From NCBI GenBank assembly GCA_945859605.1, contig OX243816.1, positions 38,911,457-38,975,456 of the forward strand: a DNA stretch of 64,000 nucleotides. Reading direction: 5' to 3'. Both the position numbers and the translations under genes were made by a program. This document shows, one piece after another, positions 9,601 through 19,990 of the stretch. Source of the DNA: Lumbricus rubellus (taxonomy: Eukaryota > Annelida > Clitellata > Crassiclitellata > Lumbricidae). Every line of letters starts with the position of its first letter. Positions within the stretch are counted from its first letter, which is position 1. The notes below the pieces were generated by a model, which worked only from the letters and a program-made list of their open reading frames with translations, was not told where the DNA came from and searched no databases.

Positions 9601-12600
9601 AGGCATGTTAGAATAGGTACAATTGTTTGTCTTTCCTTTCACTCTGTTCGGACCATTTAGGCCTAGGATGTGAATGACTCGGAATTAGGCTAGGTTTTGC
9701 CGGATGATAAATTGTGGACGATTAAATATAGATGCTTTTACAAATAATGGACAAATAGCGTTTCAGATAGATCATGCGCTATATAAATTTTAAGCCAGTC
9801 GCTTAACTTAACGCCGTGCGAGCGATAATAGCTAGGCCTAGATATTTCTGATTCTGAAAATGTACGGACGATTGCGGTAAATTGATTAATTTCTTTATAA
9901 ATACATTAACTGTAGGCTAGTCACAATTTAACGCTGTGCGAACGATATTAGCTAGATATTTCTGAACATTCACGGACGATTACGGTAAATAGATTTTTGA
10001 CATTATTATGGTCGATGAACTAGACTATTTCTTAACAGATATGCGCTACATAAATTCTAGGCTAGTCACATGTCAACGCTGTGCGAACGATAATAGGCCT
10101 ACAGTACTCAATGTCTGCGTGTAATTATTTGTTTATTGTGCGTTTCGAATGAAATAGCCTATTTAGAATTATTCGTCTATAGTCTATACGGTACTATTTA
10201 ACTTTTATAACTATGAGAGGTCGAATTGTGATGTTTTGGAACATTGAACGGTAACTTTGTGCGGTTTGCAATATTCGCTGATTTTTCATGATAATTTTAC
10301 TGTAATAAACGATTAATAGTACTGTTGTCGAACTTATTGTCTATAATCGATTTAATTAGGATTGCATGCCTCCATATTGTATGTACACGAAACTCAATTC
10401 ATATTTTTAGCATTTAGTGGTAACTTTACGCGGTTTCTAGTATTGACTGATATTTACATGATAATAGAACGGTAATCACCGAATTCGTTCATACATTCTT
10501 AAATTTGTACATTGCACCTTCAAGAAACTTACTAAGCTGCGTTCCCAGCCAATTCATGGCAACACAAATTAGATTTCAACAACTAACTTGTTAAATATAT
10601 TGACATTATTTATAGGGGCAGGCGCATCAAATAGGTGAATACTACTCGGACTTAATTTTTAATTCATTTCGCCGACGTCCATGCCTTCGTATTATATGTT
10701 TAAGAAACTTTCTGGTAGTTTTTGACCATCACCTGAAAATAATATGGTACAAAATTTGGCTGTGTAAAAAATAATTTGTATAACACGCCCCCGAGTATAC
10801 CACGCGGTTGGGGTGCGTGGTTTGTAAAATTTTGTATAACCCGCGTGTTATATTCGCTAAAATACGGTAAGTGTTTGGCACAGGATGTCAAACCTTTTTA
10901 ATGGTGGGCAAGTGGTAATATTTTACAGCTAGAGTACCGACGAAACCTGAACAAAATGTCGCAGGAGCTGAAAGGGGCTTGGTGTGCCCGCATCCAGAAA
11001 TTTTGTCAAGCTCAATCTGAAATAGTGCATATTTTTAGCATAGAAACGGTCAAATTAGGCTTAAGAATCTTGACTTTTGACATTCTTGCCCGATCATGAA
11101 CATTGCACGACACTCATTAAGCCTTAATAGTGAAAATTTTGAGTTTTTTGTAAATTCTGTTTTCTATACACATTGGAAGGTTTTGCTTATTAGTACCTGT
11201 TTTCTGATTTGCAGAATACGATGCTCTGGCTAAAGTCATTCAGCAACACCCTGATCGACAAGAAACAATGAGGTATGCCGTTGGAGCAAATAATGTCTTG
11301 TCTCACTAGATCTATGGAAACATAAAAATGTAGGGTATTGAATTTTATAGTCATAACTGGCTCAAGCTGAAACAAATGCGCTTGTTAGTCTCCTCTGCAG
11401 CAGCTTAACTGACTGCCAAGACTCAGTCATGAATTCACAGTTTCATGAGTTCAGAGTTTATTTGTTCACTTGAGAAATGCTGAACGTGTTTTAAAGCATG
11501 CTAATTTTATAGGACTTTTGTTTTATTCTGATTTTTAATTTCAGGAAACTGGAAGAGTTAGACAAAGAACTTGAGCTGAACAAGGATACAAAACAATCTC
11601 TTCAGTCAAAGGTTTGTAAGAACATTTCGCATTTCTGGATTTTTACGGATCATTCACAGATTTGTTTTAATCCTAGCTGTAACCCAGTTACGTCCCTCAA
11701 AGATGTCCTAACCCTGATTTACACATTGTACATGAATTGCAGAGTGCAGAGCTGTATATTGCCTTTTCAGCATTTTTGTGTATTACATTCAGAGGTTGGT
11801 AACTAATGTCAAATTTTAAAAAACCTAATTATAATTGTAATTGATTAGAGCTACAAGATTATCTAATCATTTAGCAGTTTAGCTAATCGTTTCATCTCTG
11901 ATTGCATGTATTCTAGTTTGCACGCTTATCAATAGGCATGCCTCTGGGTAACTTTCATTGTTTTGAAGTGCACATGGCTTTGCTTTACTTAGCATTGGGT
12001 GACTGGTCCAGTCCTCTCCCTCGCTGTCCAATCTTGCCTTTGACAATGTACGCTCAGCATGCTTGTTATGGCTGAGAGGGAGTCAAAATCTTACAGCAAA
12101 TGTTTGCTCAAGTAGAGATTTGAACCCATGACCTATCAGTTCAACTTGGATCATGTGCAAAAAGATGTAGGTTTTACTGGCAGGTTAGTAAGTAGCTATT
12201 TTTTTAATATGCTTCACGCTGTCTTCTGCTTCTTTCGTGTAGTTTTTGGCAGCTTTAACATTGAATGTTATTTTGTTTTTCAGCTTGAGCTTCGTCGAAA
12301 GCAGTTCCATCTTCTCATCGTATCACTCCATGAAATGGAACGAATCTTACAAGGTTAGTTTTCATTCTGTTTGTATGGCTCCTTATTTTTTGTGAACACG
12401 TTAATCATGAGTATATCACTGGAATGCATGGAAAGCTATTCCCTCTCATCATTAAAGAGTAGAACAAGAAAACCAATTGTGTGCTTTATCCAGCTCCTTT
12501 CTCTTGAGTTCTATAGATATCTTTGCTCGTCTCTTTCATAGCTTGTTGTTTTGATTGATTTGACAAGTTTTAATCTACAGTGTGTGGACTCGTTTAACCA

Positions 12601-12851
12601 AACCCCTTAGATAATATGCTTTATGGTGCTTGAAAACTCTTCTTTATACCAATGGGTTAGCTTAAAAGACTAAAAAGACTGCTCTTAACTTCTCTCCTTT
12701 GGTCTTTGCCCCACTGTATCCAGCCCACATCACCCTTGTGATGAGATGATGATGTTTGAATTGATGTAGTTTACATTACATTACGCTACATCACATAAAT
12801 TTCTTTTCAGACGATGGTCTTTTGGATGAATCAACGATGGATCAGTCTTAG
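6656..12851 (+). CDS. THOC7: THO complex subunit 7
   Basis: Subunit of the nuclear THO/TREX complex, which couples transcription to mRNA export. Eight coding exons: 6656-6674, 7057-7177, 8190-8317, 8643-8729, 11215-11272, 11545-11611, 12284-12353, 12811-12851. All phases agree and give 196 codons plus TAG; human THOC7 is 204 residues. The tiny first exon reads MAAVSE and joins DDIIKRKLLIEGDG, matching the human N-terminus. Downstream are DDRRISSLLKTFVKWC, the YQKMLSVLAQCE block, EYDALAKVIQQHPDR and LELRRKQFHLL. Most of the protein after about residue 50 is predicted coiled coil, as in the family. Intron 1 is ordinary; introns 2 and 4 hold DNA transposon insertions. The assignment is strong. 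Confidence 0.95.
7325..7505. repeat. GCGC-tail remnant and GA-rich tract
   Basis: Position 7325-7370 resembles the TTTATATAGCGCCT end of the dispersed LINE tails. A purine-rich GGAGGG tract follows at 7425-7500. Both lie in THOC7 intron 2. Confidence 0.4.
7870..8152. mobile_element. Short hAT-type MITE in THOC7 intron 2
   Basis: The ends are GAGGGGTGTCAAA and TTTGACACCCCTG, inverted repeats of the kind found in Charlie-like hAT elements. They are flanked by an 8-bp direct repeat GTTTATGA (7862-7869 and 8153-8160). At 283 bp there is no room for a transposase, so it is non-autonomous. Confidence 0.8.
8735..10869. mobile_element. 2.1-kb TIR element in THOC7 intron 4
   Basis: It begins TACCGTATTTTAGCGAATAT at 8735 and ends with the exact reverse complement at 10850-10869. 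Imperfect similarity runs about 30-60 bases further in (repeated TATAACACGC motifs at both ends). The terminal TA may be the target duplication. There is no coding capacity. The interior has two sets of degenerate direct repeats: about 9280-9330 versus 9590-9650, and three units around 9790-10100 sharing GCTGTGCGAACGATA. The superfamily is not certain; TA ends fit Tc1/mariner or pogo-like relatives. It lies five bases into the intron. Confidence 0.8.
11990..12130. repeat. Dispersed repeat fragment
   Basis: The segment CAGTCCTCTCCCTCGCTGTC and its surroundings recur in degenerate form near 57870-58030, so this is a dispersed repeat. It lies in THOC7 intron 6. The family was not identified. Confidence 0.4.
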
Positions 12852-13729
12852 CGTCTGTTGGCTGAATGCGACGACTTCTTCTCGTGTTGTCATCTGCCGC
12901 AGTTCCACCGCTCAGAATGAACGCTCTCTTCTCTCTGCTGCATCTCATGCAAAGAGAGGAATTGCTAATCTCACGAAGACGAAGAAGATTTTTGTTTTAA
13001 AGGAGAACTCTTTCAGTTCTGAAATGACAGATTGAATATTTTCTTACTACGGCCCGAGGTTTTTTTTAACTCTGTTAAATGACTGCATCAGCACGTATGC
13101 TGATTGGATAGTTGGCTGATAGACAAAAGAACTGATGATGATGGAGGCTTATTTTGAATACCAGTGAGTAGGGAGACTTTGGTTTCTGTGTTTCATGTCG
13201 TGTGTGGCCAAACAGTGTACTTGATTATTATCTGAAAAAATATGTGCCTGCTCTCTGTATCATAGATTAAAAGCAACCATGAATAGGAATGACACATACT
13301 AAATTCTTATTTTGTTCCAGCATCTTTGGCTGGTGGCCTAAATTCCACACCAATCTACACATAGGCCTAACATAAAAAAGAGCAAGCGAAATGTGAACAA
13401 GATACAGAGGAACCTCTCTGTATCTTTTCCATTCGAGTGCTTGTATATAACCATGTTTCAGTTCATTTGAGAAGCTTATAATATTAAAGAAAGGCGTAAT
13501 GTAAATGTCCAGGATACATACATTACAGATATGCATCATAAAAATTATCAACCTTTCAATCCATGAATTTATTAGCAAGACTGTCAAGACAGCTGGTGTT
13601 TGAAGATTATGTGTTTGATGCATCACGATATTTGATGTGATGCCTTCTCTCGAGTGCAAATTATTATCTGATATGATCTGCATAAATTTAAATAGAGACA
13701 CTACTACTGTAACCACTAACCTGTATTAA
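12852..13729. other. THOC7 3' flank
   Basis: Probably the THOC7 3' UTR and downstream sequence. A 149-codon minus-strand ORF at 13267-13716 lacks recognisable similarity and is not called as a gene. Confidence 0.4.
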
Positions 13730-16700
13730 TAGGGTGTGTCAATTTTTTGAAGGTCAATATTTTAAAAGGCCTTAGGGATAAAATGGTGCATTTTCATGTG
13801 AAAAGTCGAAATATAAGTATAAAATTTGTCTGCAATTAGATTTAGCTACTTCAATTTGCACTTGAATTATCGTGGAAAATACACAAATTAGCTGCTTTAA
13901 TATGAAGTTATCAGAAATATTTAAAAATGCTCTAATTTAAGTTTTCGCCTATTAGAATTTTATGTATAAAATTATTGTTTGATGTTTAACATTGTATGTT
14001 AGTGTCTTGCACCCATTAATTAATTATTAATCTGTTGTACAATGTGTGCAACAAAATAATAGTCTTGCAACTATTGCATGTTAGATTTTTCACAGTCACT
14101 CTTTGTGTGTTCCTTTTAGATAGTCAAAATGTCCAATATGAAAACAAGATTGCTAGCTTGGACTCACTTACACCACTTAGTCGGTTCAGGCAGACAGCTT
14201 CCTACAGCTGAATTACCAACTGTCAGGGACGTCATTAGATATGGGTTGTACCTGAGAGAGATGAGTGACCAAGACAGACGGAATTACAGCAATGACCAAC
14301 TTGTCACCGAATTAATGACTGGAGTTCTTGCTCAGTGGTGCAAAGCAAATCCTAAATTCACTGAGCCAGTCATAAACGGTCATACAAGAATCAGAGCAAA
14401 GTTGAAATCCATATGGGAGCAAGGAAACAAGGTGTCCTCTGGCAGAGCGAAGTTGGAGGAGAAAGATAGGTTTATGGAAAAGCTTGACAGACTCATGGAC
14501 ATTCTAACCTGTAAGTGTGACATCAAGAGTTGCACTGATGTGGGTTGCAGTTCTCCCTGTGTTGGTGGAGTGCATATATTTTGTGACTGCAGTAAAGAGA
14601 AAAAGATTCCAGTCATTGAGCTAGCTTTCATCAAAGGTCAAAGAGAAAAAGTTGGAAGCATTGGACCTCATCAGATCGGACCAGTTGACCTCCCAGAGAC
14701 TAGAAAGCAATTGTTGCAACAGGAAAGGCAAGCAAAAAGGTTGGATGACGAGAAAAAAAGGAGAATGGAGAGAGATAAACAAAGCAGACAAGAGGAGAAG
14801 ATGACAGAGAGATCTATGCATGAATTGCAGCAGAGAGAGTTTGATGAGTGTGAAGATATGATGGATGAATCAGAGATGGACAATTGCAGTGATGAATACA
14901 ACCCTTACTTGCCTGATGAAGGCGAGGCTTCTGGTGGTTTAATGAAAATTGGGAAAAGAGCCAGATACAATACTACGGACATAACCAACATAGCCTTGGC
15001 TAGCCTAAGACACCACACTGGGTTAAGGGAGACAGCGGAGATTGCCACTGCTGCCTGGATTGATGCCGGACTCGTTACTCACTTTGACACTACTTTGGTT
15101 ATTGATCACAACAAGGTAAAGAGAGCTCAGGAGAAAGCCATGAAGGAACTCGATGCAAAGTTTGAAGACGAAATTCAGCAGAAAGGCATAAGTTGTATTT
15201 TCTTTGATGGGCGCCGTGATGAAACCAAGGTCATGTTGCAAGCAGAAGAGAATGGCAAAATGTATCCAGGTTTGGTAAAAGAAGAGCACATTACAGTTTG
15301 CATGGAACCAGAAAGCAGATATCTGTGGCATTTTGTCCCTGCTAAGGCAACTAAACAGAAATCACATGCTGGAATAATTGCTGACAATCTGGTTGAGTGG
15401 TTGAAAGAAAGAGGAGCAGACAAAACTCTTCAAGCTATTGGAGGTGATTCTTGTAATGTAAACACTGGTTGGGAGGGAGGAGTAATGCATTATGTCGAGG
15501 AGAAGCTACAAAGGAAGCTTGTGTGGATTGTTTGTGATCTACACACTGGAGAGCTGCCACTGAGGCACCTAATTACTGCTCTAGATGGCAAGACACTAAG
15601 CAATAACAAGTGGTCAGGTCCCTTAGGAAAAATGTTGGATTCCGCTACTGACCTGGAAATCAATCCTGATTTCACAAAAGTCTCTGTTGGTCCTGGTCTC
15701 CCTCAGCTCAGCGATGAAGTAGTGAAAGACTTGAGTACAGATCAGAGCTATGGCTACAGGATTGCTACTGCAATTAGAACAGGACATTTGCCAAAGGATC
15801 TGGCTCTGTTGGAGATAGGACCTGTCTCCCACAGCAGGTGGCTCACAACAGCTTTGAGGTTCATGAGAATCTGGATATCCAAGCACAATCTACAAGGAAA
15901 GAATCTGAACAACTTGAGGATGATTGTGGAGTTCTGTGTTGGAGTATACATTGTTAACTGGTTCAACATAAAGATAAATAGCAACTGGACACAAGGACCC
16001 AGCCATCTTGTTTTCCAGCTTCAACTGATCAAGGAACAAAAAGATGAGGTGAAAACGATTGTAATGCCTACAGTGAAGAGGTCTGCTTGGTACAGTTTTA
16101 GTGAGTGTGTGCTGCAAGCAATGTTGTGCAGTGACAAGGAAGGGGAAAGAAGAGATGCAGCAGAGAAGATAATGAAGATCAGAGGTGAAGGAGATGAGAC
16201 AACACAGCTTGGAGATAACCGAGTGAGACCTAGGAGAACACCGAACATCAACACTGAAGCGACTACAATCTCGCAACTGATTGACTGGAGCTCTGGAGTC
16301 TCTGAACCCCCTCTCACCTGCACCTTAACAACAGCAGAGATCAAGGCACTTGTAGACAACCCAATGGTAGTTCCCAACTGGCCGTCACACACACAGTCTG
16401 TGGAAAGGTGTGTGAAAATGACAACCGAGGCTGCTAGTCATGTATACAGTCATGAGAGGAGGACCCACTACATCAGAGGTCAAATGATCAGTAGAGAGCT
16501 CATGGGCCGTAACAGAAGCAAGCAGGACATGATGTCTTTGGTTGATTTTGCACAATTCCGTTAACTTGACTTCACAAATGGCATTTTATAGGACATTGAG
16601 TAGCTAAAGTTTTTTCCAGTTCTATTGTATGTTAAAATCAATTGTATGCAATTTATAGCTCATTTCAACTGTGAATTGAAGTAGCTAGCACTGCATAAAA

Positions 16701-16812
16701 ACTGTTTCTGAAGTTATATTTGGGTTCAGCATGAAAAACTGCACATTTTCATCACTAGGCGTTTTTGAAATTCAATTTTTTTAAATTTCACCCCTCAAAT
16801 TGACACACCCTA
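13730..16812 (+). mobile_element. Apparently intact DNA transposon, unplaced superfamily
   Basis: The ends are TAGGGTGTGTCAATTT-like at 13730 and the inverted AAATTGACACACCCTA at 16812. The next 20-30 bases are only loosely similar. A direct repeat CTGTATTAA flanks it exactly (13721-13729 and 16813-16821); if the element starts at AGGG the repeat is 10 bp. About 400 bases of leader precede one intact 811-codon ORF, and about 250 bases follow it. The target length fits neither the 8 bp of typical hAT nor TA/TTAA classes; MuDR-like elements use 8-10 bp. The undamaged ORF suggests recent activity. Confidence 0.88.
14129..16564 (+). CDS. Putative transposase of unplaced family (811 aa)
   Basis: An intronless ORF filling the transposon. 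Residues 1-125 are of unknown fold. About 128-155 form a Cys/His cluster (CKCDIKSCTDVGC...CDC) that could bind zinc. About 190-260 are very highly charged coiled coil rich in Lys, Arg, Glu and Gln. The remainder looks like a catalytic core, with candidate acidic residues in FFDGRRDE (D360, D364), GGDSCNVNTG (D440), CDLHTGE (D470) and TQSVERC (E759). Other conserved-looking motifs are GPVSHSRWLTTALR and NWPSHTQ. A D...D...E order with a large insert before the last acidic residue resembles RNase H-fold hAT transposases, but this is inference and the catalytic residues are unproven. I recall unnamed repetitive proteins of this look in other invertebrates. Confidence 0.75.
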   Translation: MSNMKTRLLAWTHLHHLVGSGRQLPTAELPTVRDVIRYGLYLREMSDQDRRNYSNDQLVTELMTGVLAQWCKANPKFTEPVINGHTRIRAKLKSIWEQGNKVSSGRAKLEEKDRFMEKLDRLMDILTCKCDIKSCTDVGCSSPCVGGVHIFCDCSKEKKIPVIELAFIKGQREKVGSIGPHQIGPVDLPETRKQLLQQERQAKRLDDEKKRRMERDKQSRQEEKMTERSMHELQQREFDECEDMMDESEMDNCSDEYNPYLPDEGEASGGLMKIGKRARYNTTDITNIALASLRHHTGLRETAEIATAAWIDAGLVTHFDTTLVIDHNKVKRAQEKAMKELDAKFEDEIQQKGISCIFFDGRRDETKVMLQAEENGKMYPGLVKEEHITVCMEPESRYLWHFVPAKATKQKSHAGIIADNLVEWLKERGADKTLQAIGGDSCNVNTGWEGGVMHYVEEKLQRKLVWIVCDLHTGELPLRHLITALDGKTLSNNKWSGPLGKMLDSATDLEINPDFTKVSVGPGLPQLSDEVVKDLSTDQSYGYRIATAIRTGHLPKDLALLEIGPVSHSRWLTTALRFMRIWISKHNLQGKNLNNLRMIVEFCVGVYIVNWFNIKINSNWTQGPSHLVFQLQLIKEQKDEVKTIVMPTVKRSAWYSFSECVLQAMLCSDKEGERRDAAEKIMKIRGEGDETTQLGDNRVRPRRTPNINTEATTISQLIDWSSGVSEPPLTCTLTTAEIKALVDNPMVVPNWPSHTQSVERCVKMTTEAASHVYSHERRTHYIRGQMISRELMGRNRSKQDMMSLVDFAQFR

Positions 16813-16929
16813 CTGTATTAATGCTTTGAGTCTTGATAGATTGTTTTCCGTTTATTTCAATGATTTGGTTGACAGGTTTTTGTGCTCAGCAATGCTACAG
16901 TTTACCAATATTCTAGATATTGATCTGAT

Positions 16930-17757
16930 TTACGGCAATTCATATCTTAGGTTGTGCGGACGACATTGTGTTACTGACTACATCACCAGAGGAGCTACAA
17001 GAATTGGTGGACAGAATTGAGAGATCTGCAAACGAGTATAGCATGAAGATTAATGCTGCAAAGACAAAGGTCATGACAAATACGGACACGTTGTTGGATA
17101 TAAGAGTAATCAATGGTAGATTAGAGCAGGTAGACTCCTTTGTCTATCTGGGAAGCAGAATAACGAAAGATGCAGACTGTAATGTAGAAGTAAAATCAAG
17201 GTTAGCCATGGGTACATCAGTCATGATTAAGTTGACAAAGATTTGGAAGAACAAGGCAATCAGCTCCAAGACAAAGATACGACTGATGAGGGCCTTAGTG
17301 TGGCCAGTGGCAACATACGGTTGTGAGACGTGGACTCTGAAGAAGGAGGAGGAAAGACTTATACAGGCTTTCGAAAACAAATGCATCAGGAAACTGCTAC
17401 GTATTTCATGGACAGAAATGTTGACTAATGAACGAGTTTACAAATTAGCAGGGACAAAAAGCGAGTTATTAGGTCATGTCAAAACCCGCAAATTACGTTA
17501 CTTCGGTCACATCCTGCGACAGCAGGACAATATTGAAAATAGTGTCATGACGGGATTAGTGCAGGGTGTTCGCGGTCGCGGTAGACCTAGAATATGCTGG
17601 CTTGATAACATCACGCTGTGGACCGGTTTATCAGGAGCGGCGCTATTGCGGACTGTAAAGGATAGATATTGCTGGAGTACTTTGGTCCACTCATGTAGCC
17701 AACCGTCGCGCAGCGACGTCGGCGTATTGACATGACATGACATTACGGCAATTCATA
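16930..17757 (+). mobile_element. 5'-truncated LINE insertion with 15-bp target duplication
   Basis: The direct repeat TTACGGCAATTCATA occurs at 16930-16944 and 17743-17757. Between them the sequence starts inside a reverse transcriptase at its ADD catalytic motif (16956-16964) and ends in a (TGACA)n tail at about 17725-17742. A simple tail, truncation and target duplication together are the signature of target-primed reverse transcription. Confidence 0.92.
16953..17735 (+). pseudogene. LINE reverse transcriptase C-terminal fragment
   Basis: The open frame begins CADDIVLLTTSPEEL, so the catalytic aspartates of the YADD motif are present but everything upstream is missing. It continues through MKINAAKTKVM, FVYLGSRIT, the TYGCETWTLKKEEE block, RKLRYFGHILRQ and a GRGRPRICWLD near the end. 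This order is usual for the C-terminal part of LINE ORF2 in RTE-like and related clades. The frame is open for more than 250 codons, so the insertion is young, but truncation makes it non-functional. The exact clade is not certain. Confidence 0.88.
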
Positions 17758-18550
17758 GCATGATTACAAGTTATTACAGGAGTCGAAGATTTAAATTTGT
17801 GGCAGCCTTGCAAGGCTTCATCACATTCTAATTTTACCAGCACCATCTGCCGAATAGAAGGCTGAGTTGACTTTTTGGAGGTTAGCTGAAATCAATCCCG
17901 TGTCAGTGCCGCTCTTTGTGCCATAATGTTACCAGAAGATTGGTAAAACTGTCAGACCGTGTTACATACCCTAATTGATAAATTACTGAAAAATAACCAA
18001 CGTTTGTGTTATGCAGCCATTAAGTGAAATCTGATTAATTATTGGATGTGCACGCATGTGATTGTGTGTGCAGCATGATATACGTGTTGTAGGATTGTGC
18101 TTTCATCTCGCCGCTGATAATAATGGTGACTGTATGCATTCGTAAAAAAGCACAATTGAAGGAACAGGTATGGTCAATCGATCGGCACATCATGCATCTC
18201 CCATTTGATTATAGGCAGTGGCTACTGTTGTTGGTGGCGGTGCTGCTGCTGCAATTGTCTACCAATCTACACCTGCCTTTTCCATTCGTTGTACCTGTTA
18301 CTCCAGTGTTGGTGGCAGTAGTAGACCACCTATAATGTAACATAGATTGCTGAATTGAGTAAGCTTATCATTCGTCGGGTGTATGGTGTGCACTGCTGTT
18401 GCATAGACCCTACATAATTATTGTAGGATTACATTTTTACCAGCAGTCTGCATATTCGGTAATCCATATTGCAATAGGCCTAGGCATGATGTGCTAGCGC
18501 GTTATTGATTAGCGAGTGTAGGCCTACCTGGAGCAGCCTAGCAATGCCTT
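17758..18550. other. Intergenic, nothing recognised
   Basis: No gene or element was recognised. A 70-codon ORF at 18123-18335 has no visible similarity. Confidence 0.4.
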
Positions 18551-18554
18551 TCAC

Positions 18555-18620
18555 CACCGTGGGAGAGACAGGCGCAGAGAGAGAGAGACACACACACACA
18601 TAGAGAGAGAGGAGAGAGAG

Positions 18621-18660
<40 letters not shown>
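18555..18660. repeat. (GA)n/(CA)n microsatellite
   Basis: Alternating GAGAGA and CACACA runs. Confidence 0.9.
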
Positions 18661-18661
<1 letters not shown>

Positions 18662-18964
18662 GCACGTTTGTCATGCAAAATGCTTTGATATCTGACACCG
18701 CTCTGTATGTACACGCTTCACGTACGCACACAGAGGCAACAGCAACACTTTGGCCAATCACGTCGTCGATATAACGACGCTGGCTGACGATGTCGTTTCT
18801 ATAGAGACGCACTCAGGTGCGGTCGGCCGTGGCGTTCGCAGGCTGTCATCGACGTTTTAGCCTAAACATTACACGCACGTGCAAATGTATAGACCTATTA
18901 TAGGCCTACAGTATACATGCGTGTAAAATAGCCTATTATACATTTTGACATTTCGTCTACTTGG

Positions 18965-19019
18965 AGCAAAAATGTTCCAACTCTGCTATTTACGAAGTCA
19001 GAGTTAGAACATTTTTGCT
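18965..19019. repeat. Short hairpin, 21-bp arms
   Basis: AGCAAAAATGTTCCAACTCTG and its near-complement are separated by 13 bases, with one mismatch that would be G-U in RNA. It lies roughly 900 bases upstream of the GST gene. Confidence 0.7.
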
Positions 19020-19149
19020 TTGAGGGGACGATTTATGGAGTATTTTTGGAAAATGAGGCAATGCGTTATAATTATTGACCCTCTGTTTATCTCTCCACCT
19101 GTACGTAGACCTACATGTCTATTTGAGACTTTCTGCCTATCTCGGGCTT

Positions 19150-19310
19150 TTTATGTATGTATGTATGTATGTACGTATGTATGTATGTATGTATGTATGT
19201 ATGTATGTAGCCTATGCAAGTATGCATGCGTGTGTATGTATAATTATTATATGTATTGTGTGTATGTGCATGCATGCATGTATGTACGTATGTATTTCTG
19301 TTTGCATAGG
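19150..19310. repeat. (TATG)n microsatellite
   Basis: Tetranucleotide TATG/TACG runs, strongest at 19150-19208. Confidence 0.9.
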
Positions 19311-19380
19311 AAAAAGACAGACAGACAGATGTAATAATATTATGTCCGACTCGAAAAACAAGTTTGTTTTCACTCTATCT

Positions 19381-19383
<3 letters not shown>

Positions 19384-19436
<53 letters not shown>
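19384..19436. repeat. (CA)n microsatellite
   Basis: About 26 CA units, uninterrupted. Confidence 0.97.
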
Positions 19437-19438
<2 letters not shown>

Positions 19439-19489
19439 TGGCCTAATGCGAGACCTCTTTCAGGGTGTATAGCCTAAAAGCCTATAGAG

Positions 19490-19637
19490 TCATAGGCGCA
19501 ACCACCCTATGGGACCCACGGGACGCGTCCCCCCAACTTTTGAGTGGTCCCCTAACTTTATTTTTATGGTCCCACAACTTTTAGGACGTGATTCATTATG
19601 GCCCCCAACTTTTAGGACGTGATTGCACCTATGCTAT
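19490..19637. mobile_element. Possible small MITE
   Basis: The left end CATAGGCGCAA and the right end TTGCACCTATG are near-complements. They are flanked by the similar but not identical octamers TATAGAGT and CTATGAGT. The interior has two copies of a CAACTTTTAGGACGTGATT-like unit. This is weak evidence for a hAT-type element. Confidence 0.4.
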
Positions 19638-19887
19638 GAGTTAGTTTGGTATCATGGTATGGATTTAAACTGTAATGCACACGTTCATCTATAGGCAGCC
19701 TATGGCGCTCTAGTTGTCTAATATGCTTATTTTATTGGCCGTGTAATGGACAACGCCACTATAATTGTGTGCATAGATCTCTAAAGCAGTGCGTTGTAGT
19801 CGTCGAACGTCGCGTAATGGCGGCTCACCTGTCTATGGGAAAACGCCATGTCATTGGTGGCTCGATGTGACGCAGCAAAATACGCTT

Positions 19888-19990
19888 GTCGCATAAATAG
19901 GCGATGAGCGCAGACGACGCCAGAGTCGCTATCAAGGGTTGGCAACGCACGTCACGTCGAGCAACTGCAGAACTTTTCGGCGCTAGACAT
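19888..19990 (+). promoter_or_regulatory. Candidate GST promoter and non-coding exon 1
   Basis: A TATA-like CATAAATAG at about 19891 precedes CG-rich sequence by a normal distance, suggesting initiation near 19920. A donor-like ATTG|gtaggt follows at about 19996. Coding begins only at 20998 after an acceptor (cttcag), so a non-coding first exon about 1 kb upstream is plausible. No transcript evidence is available. Confidence 0.45.

Noticed and set aside
13267..13716. 149-codon minus-strand ORF next to the transposon
   Set aside because: AT-rich composition with no family resemblance; it overlaps the probable THOC7 3' flank.
14671..16392. Several minus-strand ORFs inside the 811-codon ORF
   Set aside because: Antisense shadows of the long ORF.
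19384..19436. CRISPR-like periodicity
   Set aside because: It is a plain CA dinucleotide run in a eukaryotic genome. None of the tandem arrays has unique spacers.
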